Positions 35,290-44,174 are shown, counted from the stretch's first letter. The stretch is DNA of 64,000 nucleotides from Clostridiales bacterium (GCA_012719745.1 JAAXZS010000082.1:1-64000), one strand, 5' to 3'. A program made the numbers and translations. The notes: generated from the letters alone by a model not told the origin.

Positions 35290-35928
35290 TCAGTTTTTAT
35301 TTCCGGCGGGCAGCGTCTCCATGAGGGCATAAAAATACCGGGGCTCACCGGTACTGAAGTAATTATACCACGCCTCCAGCGTATCGGGCGCAAAAACACC
35401 CAGGCGCTCTATGATTTGCTTTGCCCACAGCAGCCCTCCGGTACCGGCGGCGGTAATCAGGTTTCCGTCCGCCACGGACGGTTGATCCACATAAAAGCGC
35501 GTTCCTTTATAAGTGGGGCAGAACATTTCAAGAAAACCCGGGCCATTGCTGGTATGGGGGCGGTTATCCAGCAGCCCGGCAACCGCCAGCGCAGCGGTGG
35601 CTCCGCAGATAGCGCACACCGTGGCGCCTGCGCAGATCAACTCGCCGGCCTTTTTTAGAATGCCACCATGCCGCGGGTTGCTCCATGTATTGGCTCCCGG
35701 CAATAACAACACGCTTCTTTCGCTGACAGTCACATCTTCAATGAGGCAGTCGGGCACAATGGTCAGCCCGCCCATGGTTTGAATCGGCTCCCGGGAACAG
35801 CCCACCGTTTTCAGCGTTACGCCGGGTGCACCCTTTTTGAAAAATCGCCCGGAATGCAGCTCTGCGGTCACATGGCCCAATTCCCAGTCGGCCAGCGTAT
35901 CCAGAACATAGACATAAATTGTGAACAT
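35290..35928 (-). CDS. DJ-1/PfpI family protein (glutamine amidotransferase-like)
   Basis: 212 residues. The elbow Cys is in VCAICGATAALA; YVYVLDTLADWELGH and VLLLPGANTW are standard for the subgroup. May act as a deglycase, amidase or chaperone; not decidable. The gene is divergent from the WYL regulator, which starts 111 bp away. The 253 bp after the gene toward 35037 hold nothing clear. Confidence 0.85.
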   Translation of the reverse strand: MFTIYVYVLDTLADWELGHVTAELHSGRFFKKGAPGVTLKTVGCSREPIQTMGGLTIVPDCLIEDVTVSERSVLLLPGANTWSNPRHGGILKKAGELICAGATVCAICGATAALAVAGLLDNRPHTSNGPGFLEMFCPTYKGTRFYVDQPSVADGNLITAAGTGGLLWAKQIIERLGVFAPDTLEAWYNYFSTGEPRYFYALMETLPAGNKN

Positions 35929-36039
35929 AGCTTCTCCTCCGTTTTCTTTGCCTGTTGATTTATCTGTGCTCTTATTGTACGATAGAATTGTTGACAGCTA
36001 TATGGCAACAATTAAAAAATTTTGGGAGGCGGGCGTCAG

Positions 36040-36993
36040 ATGAAGGTGGAGAGGCTCCTCGGCATGATTGTGATACTTCTTGACAAAGGGCGGGTAGGGG
36101 CGCAGGAGATGGCAGATCTGTTTGAAGTTTCCCCCCGCACCGTCTACCGCGACATTGACGCCATCAACATGGCAGGGATTCCCGTCCGTTCCATACCGGG
36201 CGTGGGCGGCGGTTTTGAAATTATGCCGGGCTATAAAATGGATAAAAAAGTATTCTCCACTGCCGAATTGTCCACACTGCTGATGGGTCTTTCCGGTCTT
36301 TCGGGCCTGATGCAGGGAGAAGAGCTGACAAACGCCCTTGCGAAGGTGAAGAGCTTTATTCCGGCTGACAGCGCAAGAGAAATTGAACTCAGAGCCAATC
36401 AAATCAGTGTTGATCTGAGCCCGTGGACAGGTACCCGAAATATCCAGCCATATCTGACTCTTATCAAAACGGCGCTGCAAGAGAGCAGACTGCTGACCTT
36501 TGCCTACGCAGACCAGCACGGGAACAAAACCATTCGAACTGTGGAGCCGTATCAGCTGGTGCTGAAGGGCAGCCACTGGTATTTCCAGGGATACTGCCGC
36601 ATTCGGAACGATTATCGCCTGTTCAAGCTTTCCCGCATGTCGAGCCTGGAAATACAGGCGGAAACTTTTACGCCGAGAGAGTATCAAAAACCGATTCTGA
36701 ACTTTGGAAACTCTCTGGATGCTGTGCAGGCAAAAATCAAGCTCCGTATCCACAAATCCGTCATGGACAGGGTGCTGGATTTTTGCCCCTATGAGGACTT
36801 TGTGCCAGACGGGGCGGAATATTACATCGTCAATTTTCCATTTACACAGAACGATTATAACTACGATATGCTGCTGGGTTTCGGGGATCGGTGCGAGTGT
36901 CTGGAGCCGTCATATATCCGCGCGGAAATGAAACGCAGAATAGAGAAGATTGCGGCACTGTACGGTGATCGTCATAACGAGGAAGTCAAATGA
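36040..36993 (+). CDS. WYL-domain transcriptional regulator (YafY type)
   Basis: 317 residues: N-terminal winged HTH (MADLFEVSPRTVYRDIDAIN, GVGGGFEI) and WYL domain (LTFAYADQHGNKTIRTVEPY, KGSHWYFQGYCRIRNDYRLF), then the C-terminal extension. Binds DNA and a ligand. ATG at 36040 has GGGAGG ten bases upstream. Likely controls itself and the divergent DJ-1 gene. Its TGA overlaps the ATG of a decayed MmcQ gene. Confidence 0.9.
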   Translation: MKVERLLGMIVILLDKGRVGAQEMADLFEVSPRTVYRDIDAINMAGIPVRSIPGVGGGFEIMPGYKMDKKVFSTAELSTLLMGLSGLSGLMQGEELTNALAKVKSFIPADSAREIELRANQISVDLSPWTGTRNIQPYLTLIKTALQESRLLTFAYADQHGNKTIRTVEPYQLVLKGSHWYFQGYCRIRNDYRLFKLSRMSSLEIQAETFTPREYQKPILNFGNSLDAVQAKIKLRIHKSVMDRVLDFCPYEDFVPDGAEYYIVNFPFTQNDYNYDMLLGFGDRCECLEPSYIRAEMKRRIEKIAALYGDRHNEEVK

Positions 36994-37167
36994 ATTACCC
37001 GTGGCTGAAAATACCTGCTGGCGAAAGCCGACGTTACCAGCGGCTATAAAATTGAATGGTGCTATCAGCGCTACATAGTGGGCGGTAAACTGTTTGGAGC
37101 GGTCATGCACCCTTCTGGCAAATATGACCCGACGTAAGCGCAGAAGGATCTTCTCAACCTCAAATGA
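36990..37167 (+). pseudogene. MmcQ/YjbR-family remnant
   Basis: Starts MNYPWL in one frame, then shifts by one base to YLLAKADVTSGYKIEW and IVGGKLFGAVMHPSGKYDPT, followed by stops. This matches the first half of MmcQ/YjbR DNA-binding proteins. The ATG overlaps the regulator's TGA, so it was once translated with it. Confidence 0.6.
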
Positions 37168-37189
37168 GCCCTATATAATCTTCGCTTGA

Positions 37190-37320
37190 CGTGTTGCCCA
37201 AACGGAGTAAAATAAAATTGCAAAGATAAAAACACGTCCCGGTAGGTAGTCCGGGAGTACCTATGGGTATCAGTAACCTGCCTCCTTGGTTGTCCGTTCT
37301 TTGCTCAGTACATTTAAGGA
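37190..37320 (+). promoter_or_regulatory. Probable yjdF-motif riboswitch
   Basis: The leader directly upstream of the yjdF gene has CACGTCCCGGTAGGTAGTCC, a gggagtacctatgggtatc segment, AACCTGCC and a terminal TTAAGGAGGA that forms the ribosome site. I recognise the general pattern of the yjdF RNA, which binds azaaromatic compounds and works at translation. Not verified by alignment. Confidence 0.65.
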
Positions 37321-37329
37321 GGAATCCCT

Positions 37330-37743
37330 ATGAGCAAGGCAAAACTGACGGTTTTTTTCGAGGATCCCTTTTGGGTGGGACTCTATGAGCGCGAGGATGA
37401 CGGGCGGTATGCGGTAGCAAAAGTGACCTTCGGCGCAGAGCCGAAGGACTATGAGGTCTATGAGTACTTTCTTGCAAACTGGCATTCTCTGCGTTTCAGT
37501 CCGTCTACGGAGGCAGCCGCACCAGACGAACAGCGGATCAGCCCCAAGCGCCGGCAGAGGCTGGCGCAAAAGGCTGTCCGGGCTGTCGGCATCGGCACCC
37601 GGGCCCAGCAGGCGCTAAAGCTCCAACAGGAGCAAGGCAAGCTGGAGCACAAGATCCGATCAAAGCAGCAGCGGGAAGACGAAGAAGCGTATCAGTTCCA
37701 GCTCAAGCAGCAAAAGCGCAAAGAGAAGCACCGGGGGCATTGA
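37330..37743 (+). CDS. yjdF: YjdF family protein (DUF2992)
   Basis: 137 residues. The N-terminal part KLTVFFEDPFWVGLYERED and TFGAEPKDYEVYEYFL is strongly conserved in YjdF. The C-terminus is a long charged helix (QQALKLQQEQGKLEHKI to KRKEKHRGH). The biochemical role is unknown, but expression is linked to azaaromatic compounds in relatives. ATG at 37330 has AAGGAGG from the riboswitch end. A paralogue at 61500 lacks a similar leader. Confidence 0.92.
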   Translation: MSKAKLTVFFEDPFWVGLYEREDDGRYAVAKVTFGAEPKDYEVYEYFLANWHSLRFSPSTEAAAPDEQRISPKRRQRLAQKAVRAVGIGTRAQQALKLQQEQGKLEHKIRSKQQREDEEAYQFQLKQQKRKEKHRGH

Positions 37744-37763
37744 CGCCTCCGGTGCTTCTCTTT
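37722..37763. terminator. Bidirectional terminator
   Basis: Stem AGAGAAGCACCGG / CCGGTGCTTCTCT with TTCTT after it; overlaps the last yjdF codons. Confidence 0.85.
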
Positions 37764-37787
37764 CTTGATGAAAATCTTCGTGTTGTG

Positions 37788-38417
37788 TTATTCAATTTGG
37801 TCGAGCTGTCCGGCCTGAATAAAGGGAATGTTGCGTGCAATGCGCTCCCTCGGCCAGTCCCACCAGCGCAGGGCCTCCAACCGTTCGATTGTTTCGTCCG
37901 AGAACCGTTTGCGGATGGACTTCGCGGGGATCCCGCCCACAATTGTATAGGGCGGCACATCCTTTGTCACCACGGCGCGGGCACCGATGACGGCTCCGTC
38001 CCCGATGGTTACGCCGGATAAAATCACGGCCTCAAAACCGATCCACACGTCGCTGCCCACAACGATGTCGCCCTTATTATCCCACGAGCGCGCCACATCT
38101 GCCCTGTCCAGTCCCCATTCCTCAAAGAACAGCGGAAACGGATAGGTGGAGAGGGATTGCATGGTATGGTTCGCGCTGGTAAACAGAAATTTTGCACCGC
38201 AGGCAATGGAGCAGAATTTTCCGATCATCAGACGGTCATGGTTGATGGGATAGTGGTAGAGCACATTATTTTTCTGAAAGTCGCAGGGGTCAGCCACAAA
38301 ATCATTGTACATCGTATAATCGCCAACCTCAATGCTGGGGTCGGTGACAACATTTTTTAAGTAAATTGTCTGTTTATCCCCTGTGCGGGGATAGATCGCA
38401 TTTTCCGGAATCGACAT
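37788..38417 (-). CDS. Vat/CatB-type xenobiotic O-acetyltransferase
   Basis: 209 residues, left-handed beta-helix hexapeptide acetyltransferase. [33 protein letters not shown] and the catalytic His in TSANHTMQ fit streptogramin A / chloramphenicol acetyltransferases. [19 protein letters not shown] and [18 protein letters not shown] form the helix coils. ATG at 38417 has AGGAGG. It may give resistance, but substrate range cannot be read from sequence. Confidence 0.88.
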   Translation of the reverse strand: MSIPENAIYPRTGDKQTIYLKNVVTDPSIEVGDYTMYNDFVADPCDFQKNNVLYHYPINHDRLMIGKFCSIACGAKFLFTSANHTMQSLSTYPFPLFFEEWGLDRADVARSWDNKGDIVVGSDVWIGFEAVILSGVTIGDGAVIGARAVVTKDVPPYTIVGGIPAKSIRKRFSDETIERLEALRWWDWPRERIARNIPFIQAGQLDQIE

Positions 38418-38514
38418 AGGGTACCTCCTACTTATTTGATTTGTTATGCGATTCCGGCTTTGTCAATGCAGCGCTTCACCGCCCACCACCTCGATTTTAT
38501 ACTAACTTCAAAGC

Positions 38515-38784
38515 TTATTTTTTAATGCACATTCCGACGCATAGTCCCAGCAGCATGCCAAGGCTGATGCCCGTGGCGAGATCAACGATCCCGGAGCTCC
38601 CAAAGGCCACACCGGCGCACATTCCGACGCACATCCCATCTGTCATGTGATTCTCATCGGATTTGTCGTCTTTCTCTCGCTCATTTTCTTTATTTGCTTT
38701 CTGCTTTTTGTGGTTCACCGCCAGCAGCGCAACGCACACGCCCATCACGACCCACGGCAGCGCCGCCATAAAAAATCCTTTCAT
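38515..38784 (-). CDS. Small membrane protein with glycine-rich helix
   Basis: 89 residues: a first hydrophobic helix (FFMAALPWVVMGVCVALLAV), a Lys/Glu-rich linker with NHMTDGMCVGMCAGVAFG, and a second Gly/Leu-rich helix (GISLGMLLGLCVGMCI). AAGGAG upstream of ATG at 38784. It resembles the glycine-zipper-type small proteins found next to drug-response genes in clostridia. Function unknown. Confidence 0.7.
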   Translation of the reverse strand: MKGFFMAALPWVVMGVCVALLAVNHKKQKANKENEREKDDKSDENHMTDGMCVGMCAGVAFGSSGIVDLATGISLGMLLGLCVGMCIKK

Positions 38785-38834
38785 TTCAGTTCTCCTTTTT
38801 CATCCCGAAATCCGCTTCCTGTACTCCGTCCACA

Positions 38835-39029
38835 TCAGGAAAAGGTGTGGTTGCCCCCGTGAAAGGACGCATACAGCAGTGTCAAGGTGTCGTAATATCT
38901 CAGCGCGCCATCCTGTTCCGCCACCTTGAATTCCGTCTGCTCGTTGAGATGCCTGGTGACCAGCCACAGGTAGGCCGGGAAGAATTTGATCCCGGTTTCT
39001 TTTGCTGCCCGGTGCAGCTCGGTGACGAG
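38835..39029 (-). pseudogene. CatA-type acetyltransferase fragment
   Basis: One frame reads KFFPAYLWLVTRHLNEQTEF and LRYYDTLTLLYASFHGGNHT, very similar to residues 40-95 of the CAT at 57604. Both ends are missing, including the catalytic HHAxxDG. It is joined to a GNAT fragment at 39029. Confidence 0.7.
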
Positions 39030-39118
39030 ACTTGAGAATCTTTCTCATCGGAAATCGCACAACAGATGTACTCTTGGGTAAGGTTTTCTTTGGTGATTTG
39101 AATCAGTTCTATGGTCAT
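39029..39118 (-). pseudogene. N-terminal fragment of a YoaP-like GNAT gene
   Basis: Reads IELIQITKENLTQEYICCAI from ATG at 39118, then DEKDSQV, and runs into the CatA fragment. Its ATG overlaps the stop of the Cys-rich gene upstream (ATGA), which shows that a real gene stood here. Confidence 0.6.
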
Positions 39119-39558
39119 TCTCCCACTGTCACGCGGAAGCGGCACTCCTTTGCTCCAGTCAGAACCGTATGCAGCAATTTTACCTGAATCTTTCTGCCCC
39201 GCAGCAGCGTTTCCAGAACATAAAGGATGCTCTGCCGCGAGCACTCGCAATGCCCGGCCGGGCAGGTAAAACCATCCGCCACCAGAGGGCAGAGGCAACG
39301 GGGATACCCCAGCTCATACACGCGGCCCGGTTCCACAATGTCCGCAAAGAAATACTCCGATCTGCCGTACTTTTTGTACTGTCGGTCCAGGTCTCCGCCG
39401 CACTCGTTGAACTGCCGGCGCATCTCGCCCAGCACATAACCTTGCACACATCTCTCGGCGCAGGGGCGGTACATCTTTTCCCGCTCCGCTTGAGGCAGCG
39501 CTTCCATGCTTCGCTCCAGGGTCTCAAAAAATACCCGGTCAAAGACTTCGTTTTCCAT
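39115..39558 (-). CDS. Cysteine-rich protein (V4R/DUF6144-like)
   Basis: 147 residues with about eight cysteines: CAERCVQGY, NECGGDLDR, YPRCLCPLVADGFTCPAGHC and a final KECRFRVTV. The last segment is like the C-terminus of 4-vinyl-reductase-type (V4R) small-molecule-binding domains, and the Cys set suggests a metal site. Function unknown. It is in the minus-strand run TfoX - HEAT - GNAT - this gene. Confidence 0.7.
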   Translation of the reverse strand: MENEVFDRVFFETLERSMEALPQAEREKMYRPCAERCVQGYVLGEMRRQFNECGGDLDRQYKKYGRSEYFFADIVEPGRVYELGYPRCLCPLVADGFTCPAGHCECSRQSILYVLETLLRGRKIQVKLLHTVLTGAKECRFRVTVGE

Positions 39559-39582
39559 AACAATTTATTCTCCCATCTTCTT

Positions 39583-40143
39583 CTATTCAGGCCGCCGGCA
39601 GAAAACCGGGTTGCGCTTGCCTGCATGATGCTCCCGGCAGGCGATACAGTCGCCATGGCGCTGACAGTGTGTGCGTTTGCAGGGACAATCCGCACGCTTT
39701 AAAACGCACAACATTGGCGTATAGCGGATGCCGTCCACAGTTTGCTCGGCATCTGTTTCGTAAAAGCCCAGATGCTGGTAAACCTCCAGCGCGTAGGGTG
39801 AGGAATTCACCGTCATCTGCCCTGTGGGATTGTCCCGGCAGGCGCGGAGAAAAAGCTGCCTGCCAACCCCCTGCCGGTGATACGCGCCGCGCACAAAAAA
39901 CAGCGCAATATGCGTGCCGCCGCTGCGGGTGGCCAGAACGCCGATCAGAGAGCCGTCCTCAAACGCGCCATAGATGCGAAGATTCGCAAGGTAGCCCGCA
40001 TCGTGGATAGAGTCGTAAAATGTGTCGGCCCCCTGCGGGATGTAGTCTGGCGCTTCAAATGTCTGAAAGACTTCCCACGCCAGCTCCAGCGCAGCGCCAT
40101 ATTCATCTTTTATCAGCGCTCGAAGCTCCAATATCTTGCGCAT
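39583..40143 (-). CDS. GNAT N-acetyltransferase with Cys-rich tail
   Basis: 186 residues. The acetyl-CoA loop is VRGAYHRQGVGRQLF, with NSSPYALEVYQHLGFYET after it. The C-terminal 35 residues (CPCKRTHCQRHGDCIACREH) are a small six-Cys tail that recurs on GNATs of gut Firmicutes and probably binds zinc. Substrate unknown. It is 3 bp from the HEAT-repeat gene stop. Confidence 0.87.
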   Translation of the reverse strand: MRKILELRALIKDEYGAALELAWEVFQTFEAPDYIPQGADTFYDSIHDAGYLANLRIYGAFEDGSLIGVLATRSGGTHIALFFVRGAYHRQGVGRQLFLRACRDNPTGQMTVNSSPYALEVYQHLGFYETDAEQTVDGIRYTPMLCVLKRADCPCKRTHCQRHGDCIACREHHAGKRNPVFCRRPE

Positions 40144-40146
40144 GTT

Positions 40147-40608
40147 TTATTCCGCCTTCTTTTCCGGCGTCGCAATCTCCTGCAACGCACGCACAATATC
40201 TTTCAGAATTAGCGGCTGCATACTGTCCCGATAGCCAGTAAGGTCGGCGTGCTCCAGCGCCGTTCGAATCCAGGGAATCAGGTTCGGCTTTGCTGCGGCA
40301 AGCTCTGGGAGTGCCTTAATGCACTGCCGGGCAGTAATGGGCTTTTCGTCCGTGACGTGTGTAAGAAACGCATTCACCACAGCGTCGAGCTTGCCCGCCG
40401 CATCCCAGCGGGCATTGGCAGCGAGAATTGCAATGGCACGGTTTCGCACCAGCGAGTTCTTATGACCCAGAAGCCCCAGAGCCTCCTCCAAATACGGATA
40501 CCAGCAGTCACTCTCCCGGCTTTCGCGGACGATTCTGTCGGCGAATGCGCAGGCGGAGGCCGCATCTTTGTCTGTTAGGCGGGCGAGAAATTCAGATTGA
40601 TCCATCAT
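40147..40608 (-). CDS. HEAT-repeat-like protein
   Basis: 153 residues, all-helical, with repeated pairs such as LEEALGLLGHKNSLVRNRAI and TDEKPITARQCIKALPELA. Similar to small armadillo/HEAT proteins used as binding scaffolds. ATG at 40608 overlaps the TfoX stop, so it is translated with it. A truncated relative sits at 34336-34483. Confidence 0.8.
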   Translation of the reverse strand: MMDQSEFLARLTDKDAASACAFADRIVRESRESDCWYPYLEEALGLLGHKNSLVRNRAIAILAANARWDAAGKLDAVVNAFLTHVTDEKPITARQCIKALPELAAAKPNLIPWIRTALEHADLTGYRDSMQPLILKDIVRALQEIATPEKKAE

Positions 40609-40930
40609 GCATCAACTCTTTTCTTTTTCCTCTTAGGCAGCGGTGTGAGTGGCTCTAAAATTTCAATGACCGCCCGCGTCAGCGCCCTGTCCTCAATGTC
40701 TAAAATGTAATGTGCTTACCGCCTTCATAGGGCAGTGCGGTATCTGCGCCAGCCATCAGTTCAGACAACTCCGGCAGGATCTTCACAAACACAGTGTTGT
40801 CACAAACCAGCAAGAGCGGCTTGTCGTTCACATACACCATATACTCCCCGAACATTTTACGGTAGCGCACCGCGCCCACACCCGCAAGCTGCTCGCAAAC
40901 AAATTCAATATAATCCATCGTTGTCGCCAT
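40605..40930 (-). pseudogene. TfoX/Sxy N-terminal-domain gene with a one-base frameshift
   Basis: From ATG at 40930 the frame reads RYRKMFGEYMVYVNDKPLLL and ILPELSELMAGADTALPYEGG. It then hits a stop after KHITF. In the next frame the protein continues HYILDIEDRALTRAVIEIL to KKKRVDA and stops at 40605, exactly overlapping the HEAT gene start. A one-base deletion near 40708-40712 explains this. Confidence 0.8.
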
Positions 40931-40967
40931 GCCACGACTCCTTAACACATCAGGATTTGCCGAGTTT

Positions 40968-41507
40968 TTACATCCCGCCAATCTTTCGGACCGTACCCGC
41001 TGTTCTGATCGTGAGTTTGTTGCTGATATTTGCACTGGCTGTTTTTGACCACCAGTTTGTCTTTTGATACTCTTTTCGGATGAAAGACCAGAATACGATT
41101 TCTTTGTAATCCTGAATCTGTTCCAATCCATCCTTTGGATCTCCAATCTCACTGAATACCTCGTGAAATGTTGCCGGCTTCATAATGAAAATGAGATTGT
41201 CATATACTTCTTTGTCTTCATTTCACCACCAGTTGGGAGCATGATGTAAAACATCTTTCAGTTCGTCTTTTGAGATTACAAAAACAGGTGTATTTAGGCT
41301 AAACCTATCCTTTATCATCTGTTCAATCCGACCGGCAATCATCTCATTGCCATCTTGATTGCTCGAAAAAGCAACATTTCCGCTGTTCAAATAAGTTTTG
41401 ACCTCTATAAAACCAAGTTCCTCACAGTTGGCTTTTAATTCAGCCATTGGAATTCTGTTTTTACCGCAGATATTGACACCTCTTAAAAATGCGATATATC
41501 GTTTCAT
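40968..41507 (-). pseudogene. DUF1697 gene interrupted by one in-frame TGA
   Basis: N-terminal half MKRYIAFLRGVNICGKNRIP ... HHAPNWW ends in TGA near 41221. Reading through, the same frame continues NEDKEVYDNLIFIMKPATFH ... FIRKEYQKTNWWSKTASANI to 40968. The full length matches DUF1697 (about 178 residues), where Gly usually follows NWW, so GGA to TGA is the likely change. Confidence 0.85.
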
Positions 41508-41554
41508 GTGATCATTTCATCTCGCCAAATTCCAACCTGTTCATTTTCTGACGC

Positions 41555-41965
41555 TCAGATAATGATTCCCGCACAGTGGTCAATCTCATGCTGGATAATC
41601 TGCGCTGGAAAGCCGGTAAAGGTCTTGAATCGCTGCTGAAAGGCTCTGTTCAGGTAGCACACCTTGATGGAATTCCAGCGTTTGGCCTTTCGCGTACCGG
41701 TGAGGGACAGACAGCCCTCTTCCGCCTCGTAGGGGCCGGACTTTTTCACAATCGCGGGGTTAAACAGCACCATGTATTCTCCGTCATTATCAAAGGCAAT
41801 GATGCGTTTGTTCACCCCGATCATATTGGCCGCCATGCCCACGCATCCATCCTTATGGGCAATCAGTGTTTCCAGCAGGTCATCCGCAACCGGCAGGTCT
41901 GCCTCTGTTGCCGCCTCCGCCTCTTGGGAGAGAAAGACCTCATCCTTACAAATCTCACGAACCAT
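41555..41965 (-). CDS. def: Peptide deformylase
   Basis: Removes the formyl group from new proteins. 136 residues with the three deformylase motifs: GCVGMAANMIG (motif 1 with Asn where Gln is usual), EEGCLSL with the metal Cys, and QHEIDHCAGIII with the two metal His and catalytic Glu. ATG at 41965 has GGAGG. This short form is probably an accessory copy, as it lies among drug-response genes. Confidence 0.92.
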   Translation of the reverse strand: MVREICKDEVFLSQEAEAATEADLPVADDLLETLIAHKDGCVGMAANMIGVNKRIIAFDNDGEYMVLFNPAIVKKSGPYEAEEGCLSLTGTRKAKRWNSIKVCYLNRAFQQRFKTFTGFPAQIIQHEIDHCAGIII

Positions 41966-42144
41966 CTCTTAAATCCTCCGCATGATCTTTTCCCCATCAT
42001 AGCATAATTTTTTCTTAAAAAACAGTCTCTTTGACGGGGATGTGATACAATGGACGCAGTATCATTTCGTAAAACTGCGCAAGCAGCGTCGAGAAAATTT
42101 CTCCGACCCTGTGGTATCCTTTTTCTCGTAAGGAAGTGAACACA

Positions 42145-43023
42145 ATGAACGACAAAACCCTGGCCGTCCAGCGAATGCAGGACTACATCGAATCGCATTT
42201 GGCTGAGTCCATCAATTTGGCACAGTTGTCGGAGGCTGCCTGCTTCTCGCCGTGGTATGCCGCACGAATCTTTCGGGAACTGACGGGGCTTGCCCCCGCC
42301 GACTATATCCGCAGGCTGCGGCTTTCAAAGTCCGCACTGCGGCTGCGAGACGAAAAGGTCAGGGTCATTGATGCGGCGCTGGACACGGGCTTTGAGAGCG
42401 TGGACGGCTACCAGCGGGCATTTTTGCGAGAGTTCGGCTGTAATCCTAAGGAATACGCTATGCGCCCCGTGCCGCTGCCCTTGTTCATTGCCTACGGCGT
42501 CAAATTTCGAGAATTGTGGAAAAAGGAGTGTACCAAAATGGCAAACGAAAAAAGCGTTTTTATTCAGGTCGTTGAAAAACCCGCGCGGAAGGTTTTTGTG
42601 AGGCGCGGCATCAAGGCGGCAGACTACTGGAGCTACTGTCAGGAGGTGGGCTGCGACGTGTGGGGCGTGCTGACCAGTATGAAGTCCCTGTGCGGCGAGC
42701 CGGTCTGCCTGTGGCTGCCGGAGCCGTACCGTGCCGGAAAATCGGAATATGTGCAGGGAGTAGAGGTATCGGCGGATTATGACGCCCCGGTGCCGGAGGG
42801 CTTCGACATCATCGACCTTCCCGCAGCCACCTACCTCATGTTCCAGTCAGAGCCCTTCGCCGAGGAGGATTATTGTGAAGCCATTGAGGCGCTGCAATCG
42901 GCGATGGATCGGTACGAGCCATCTGCCATCGGCTATGTCTGGGACAATGCAAATCCCCGCATCCAGCTGGAGCCTCGGGGTGAGCGCGGGTATATTGAGC
43001 TGAAAGCGGTCAAGAAGGCGTGA
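42145..43023 (+). CDS. AraC-family regulator with GyrI-like effector domain
   Basis: 292 residues. AraC HTH (LSEAACFSPWYAARIFRELTG, AALDTGFESVDGYQRAF) and a GyrI-like domain from about residue 135 (VVEKPARKVFVRRGIKAADY, FDIIDLPAATYLMFQSEP). Same plan as the gene at 31855. ATG at 42145 has AAGGA ten bases upstream. It is divergent from the deformylase gene, which it may control. Confidence 0.9.
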   Translation: MNDKTLAVQRMQDYIESHLAESINLAQLSEAACFSPWYAARIFRELTGLAPADYIRRLRLSKSALRLRDEKVRVIDAALDTGFESVDGYQRAFLREFGCNPKEYAMRPVPLPLFIAYGVKFRELWKKECTKMANEKSVFIQVVEKPARKVFVRRGIKAADYWSYCQEVGCDVWGVLTSMKSLCGEPVCLWLPEPYRAGKSEYVQGVEVSADYDAPVPEGFDIIDLPAATYLMFQSEPFAEEDYCEAIEALQSAMDRYEPSAIGYVWDNANPRIQLEPRGERGYIELKAVKKA

Positions 43024-43093
43024 AAAAAAACAACATAGACTGAATAAGGTGACCAGCTTTATTGTTTTCCGCACTTACATTCCCCGGGCTGGG

Positions 43094-43400
43094 CATCACC
43101 TCAAAATGTGCGCCGCAATAAACAAAGAAAAAGCCGATTTTGAGATTCCTTAAAGCCGGCGGCAGGTGTCAATGCGCAAATTTTGAACTTTCCATAGAGA
43201 AAAACACACTGAAATTGACAATTTCAGTGTGTTTTGCCGGAGTAGTGCAGCTTAAACGCATGGTCTCCTGTGCCCAAAAGGACCTATATATTTTTTTCTA
43301 CTCGTTTATGCCATTTCCGGTCGTTTCCGCTCGCTTTTTTACTCTTTATTGCTCTTAAAATTGCTGTTTTTGCGTGTTCTCCGGCAGCTGTATCACCTTC
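43094..43400. repeat. Copy 1 of a 300-bp direct repeat with degenerate tRNA-Pro 3' end
   Basis: This gene-free stretch (43024-43608) shares its order with 46703-47000: a CTCAAAAT...AAACAAAGAA block, a hairpin AAAACACACTGAAAT / ATTTCAGTGTGTTTT (43200-43235), a worn tRNA-Pro 3' end (43235-43279), then TTTTTTTCTACTCGTTTAT and similar text. It looks like the junction of a lost or decayed integrative element. Confidence 0.65.
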
Positions 43401-43608
43401 AACTCCGGTCCAGGTTGTTCACATATTGGTTGTCGTTTTGTGGAACTCACAAAAAATAATTGGGGCGGCATGGAAGATTCATGTCGCTGTTTTTATTGCA
43501 ATTATGCCCCAACGCACCTATACTTGTATGCAGAGAAAACCGTCGAACGGCGGCGTATTTTCATCCGTGATCCGCTGTTTCTATCTGAACTTACAAGGAA
43601 TGAAATAC

Positions 43609-44172
43609 ATGACTGAACGCTATATTGCCTTCGATGTGGAGACGCCGAACTGCGCAAACGATCGCATGAGTGCCATCGGGATCACCGTCATCGAAAGAGG
43701 TGTCATCGTAGACGGCTTCTATTCTCTGGTGAATCCGGAGGCCCGATTTGACTATTTCAATGTCCAACTCACCGGCATTACCCCGGAAATGGCAGTTACG
43801 GCACCCACCTTTTCTGAGCTCTGGGAAGAGATTGAACCGCTCATGAGCAGTGGCATCCTTATCGCACACAACGCGCCCTTTGACATGGGTGTGCTGGCAA
43901 AATGTCTGTGTGCTTACGGCATCGACTGGCAGAGCTCTGCAAGCTACGCCTGTACCTGCGTCATGGGCCGTGCCTGCTATCCGGGGCTCCCCAACCACAA
44001 GCTGAATACCATGTGCGACTATCTGGAGCTGAACCTGAATCACCACAATGCCGGCAGTGACAGCCGCGCGTGCGGAGAACTGCTGCTGGATTATATGCGC
44101 CGGGGGCTGAACATCTCCCGTTATGTGCGGCGGTATGATTTATCTCAGCGCCGCACGGTGGGGAGGTTTTGA
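43609..44172 (+). CDS. DnaQ-like 3'-5' exonuclease (DEDDh)
   Basis: 187 residues. ExoI YIAFDVETPN, ExoII LIAHNAPFDMGVL and ExoIII HHNAGSDSRACGELL with the catalytic His form a full DEDDh set. Often involved in DNA repair or RNA trimming. ATG at 43609 has ACAAGGA; the upstream extension runs through repeat DNA and is not coding. Two bases separate its stop from the YaiI gene. Confidence 0.9.
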   Translation: MTERYIAFDVETPNCANDRMSAIGITVIERGVIVDGFYSLVNPEARFDYFNVQLTGITPEMAVTAPTFSELWEEIEPLMSSGILIAHNAPFDMGVLAKCLCAYGIDWQSSASYACTCVMGRACYPGLPNHKLNTMCDYLELNLNHHNAGSDSRACGELLLDYMRRGLNISRYVRRYDLSQRRTVGRF

Positions 44173-44174
44173 AG

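Noticed and set aside
35998..36753. Minus-strand frame opposite the WYL regulator
   Set aside because: Antisense shadow of a clear regulator gene.
41219..41224. TGA in the DUF1697 gene as selenocysteine
   Set aside because: The position is a Gly after Asn-Trp-Trp in the family, no hairpin of SECIS type follows, and there is no redox motif. A nonsense change is simpler.
43270..43608. N-terminal extension of the exonuclease
   Set aside because: It runs through the tRNA-Pro repeat and hairpin DNA; ATG 43609 has its own ribosome site and matches the family start.
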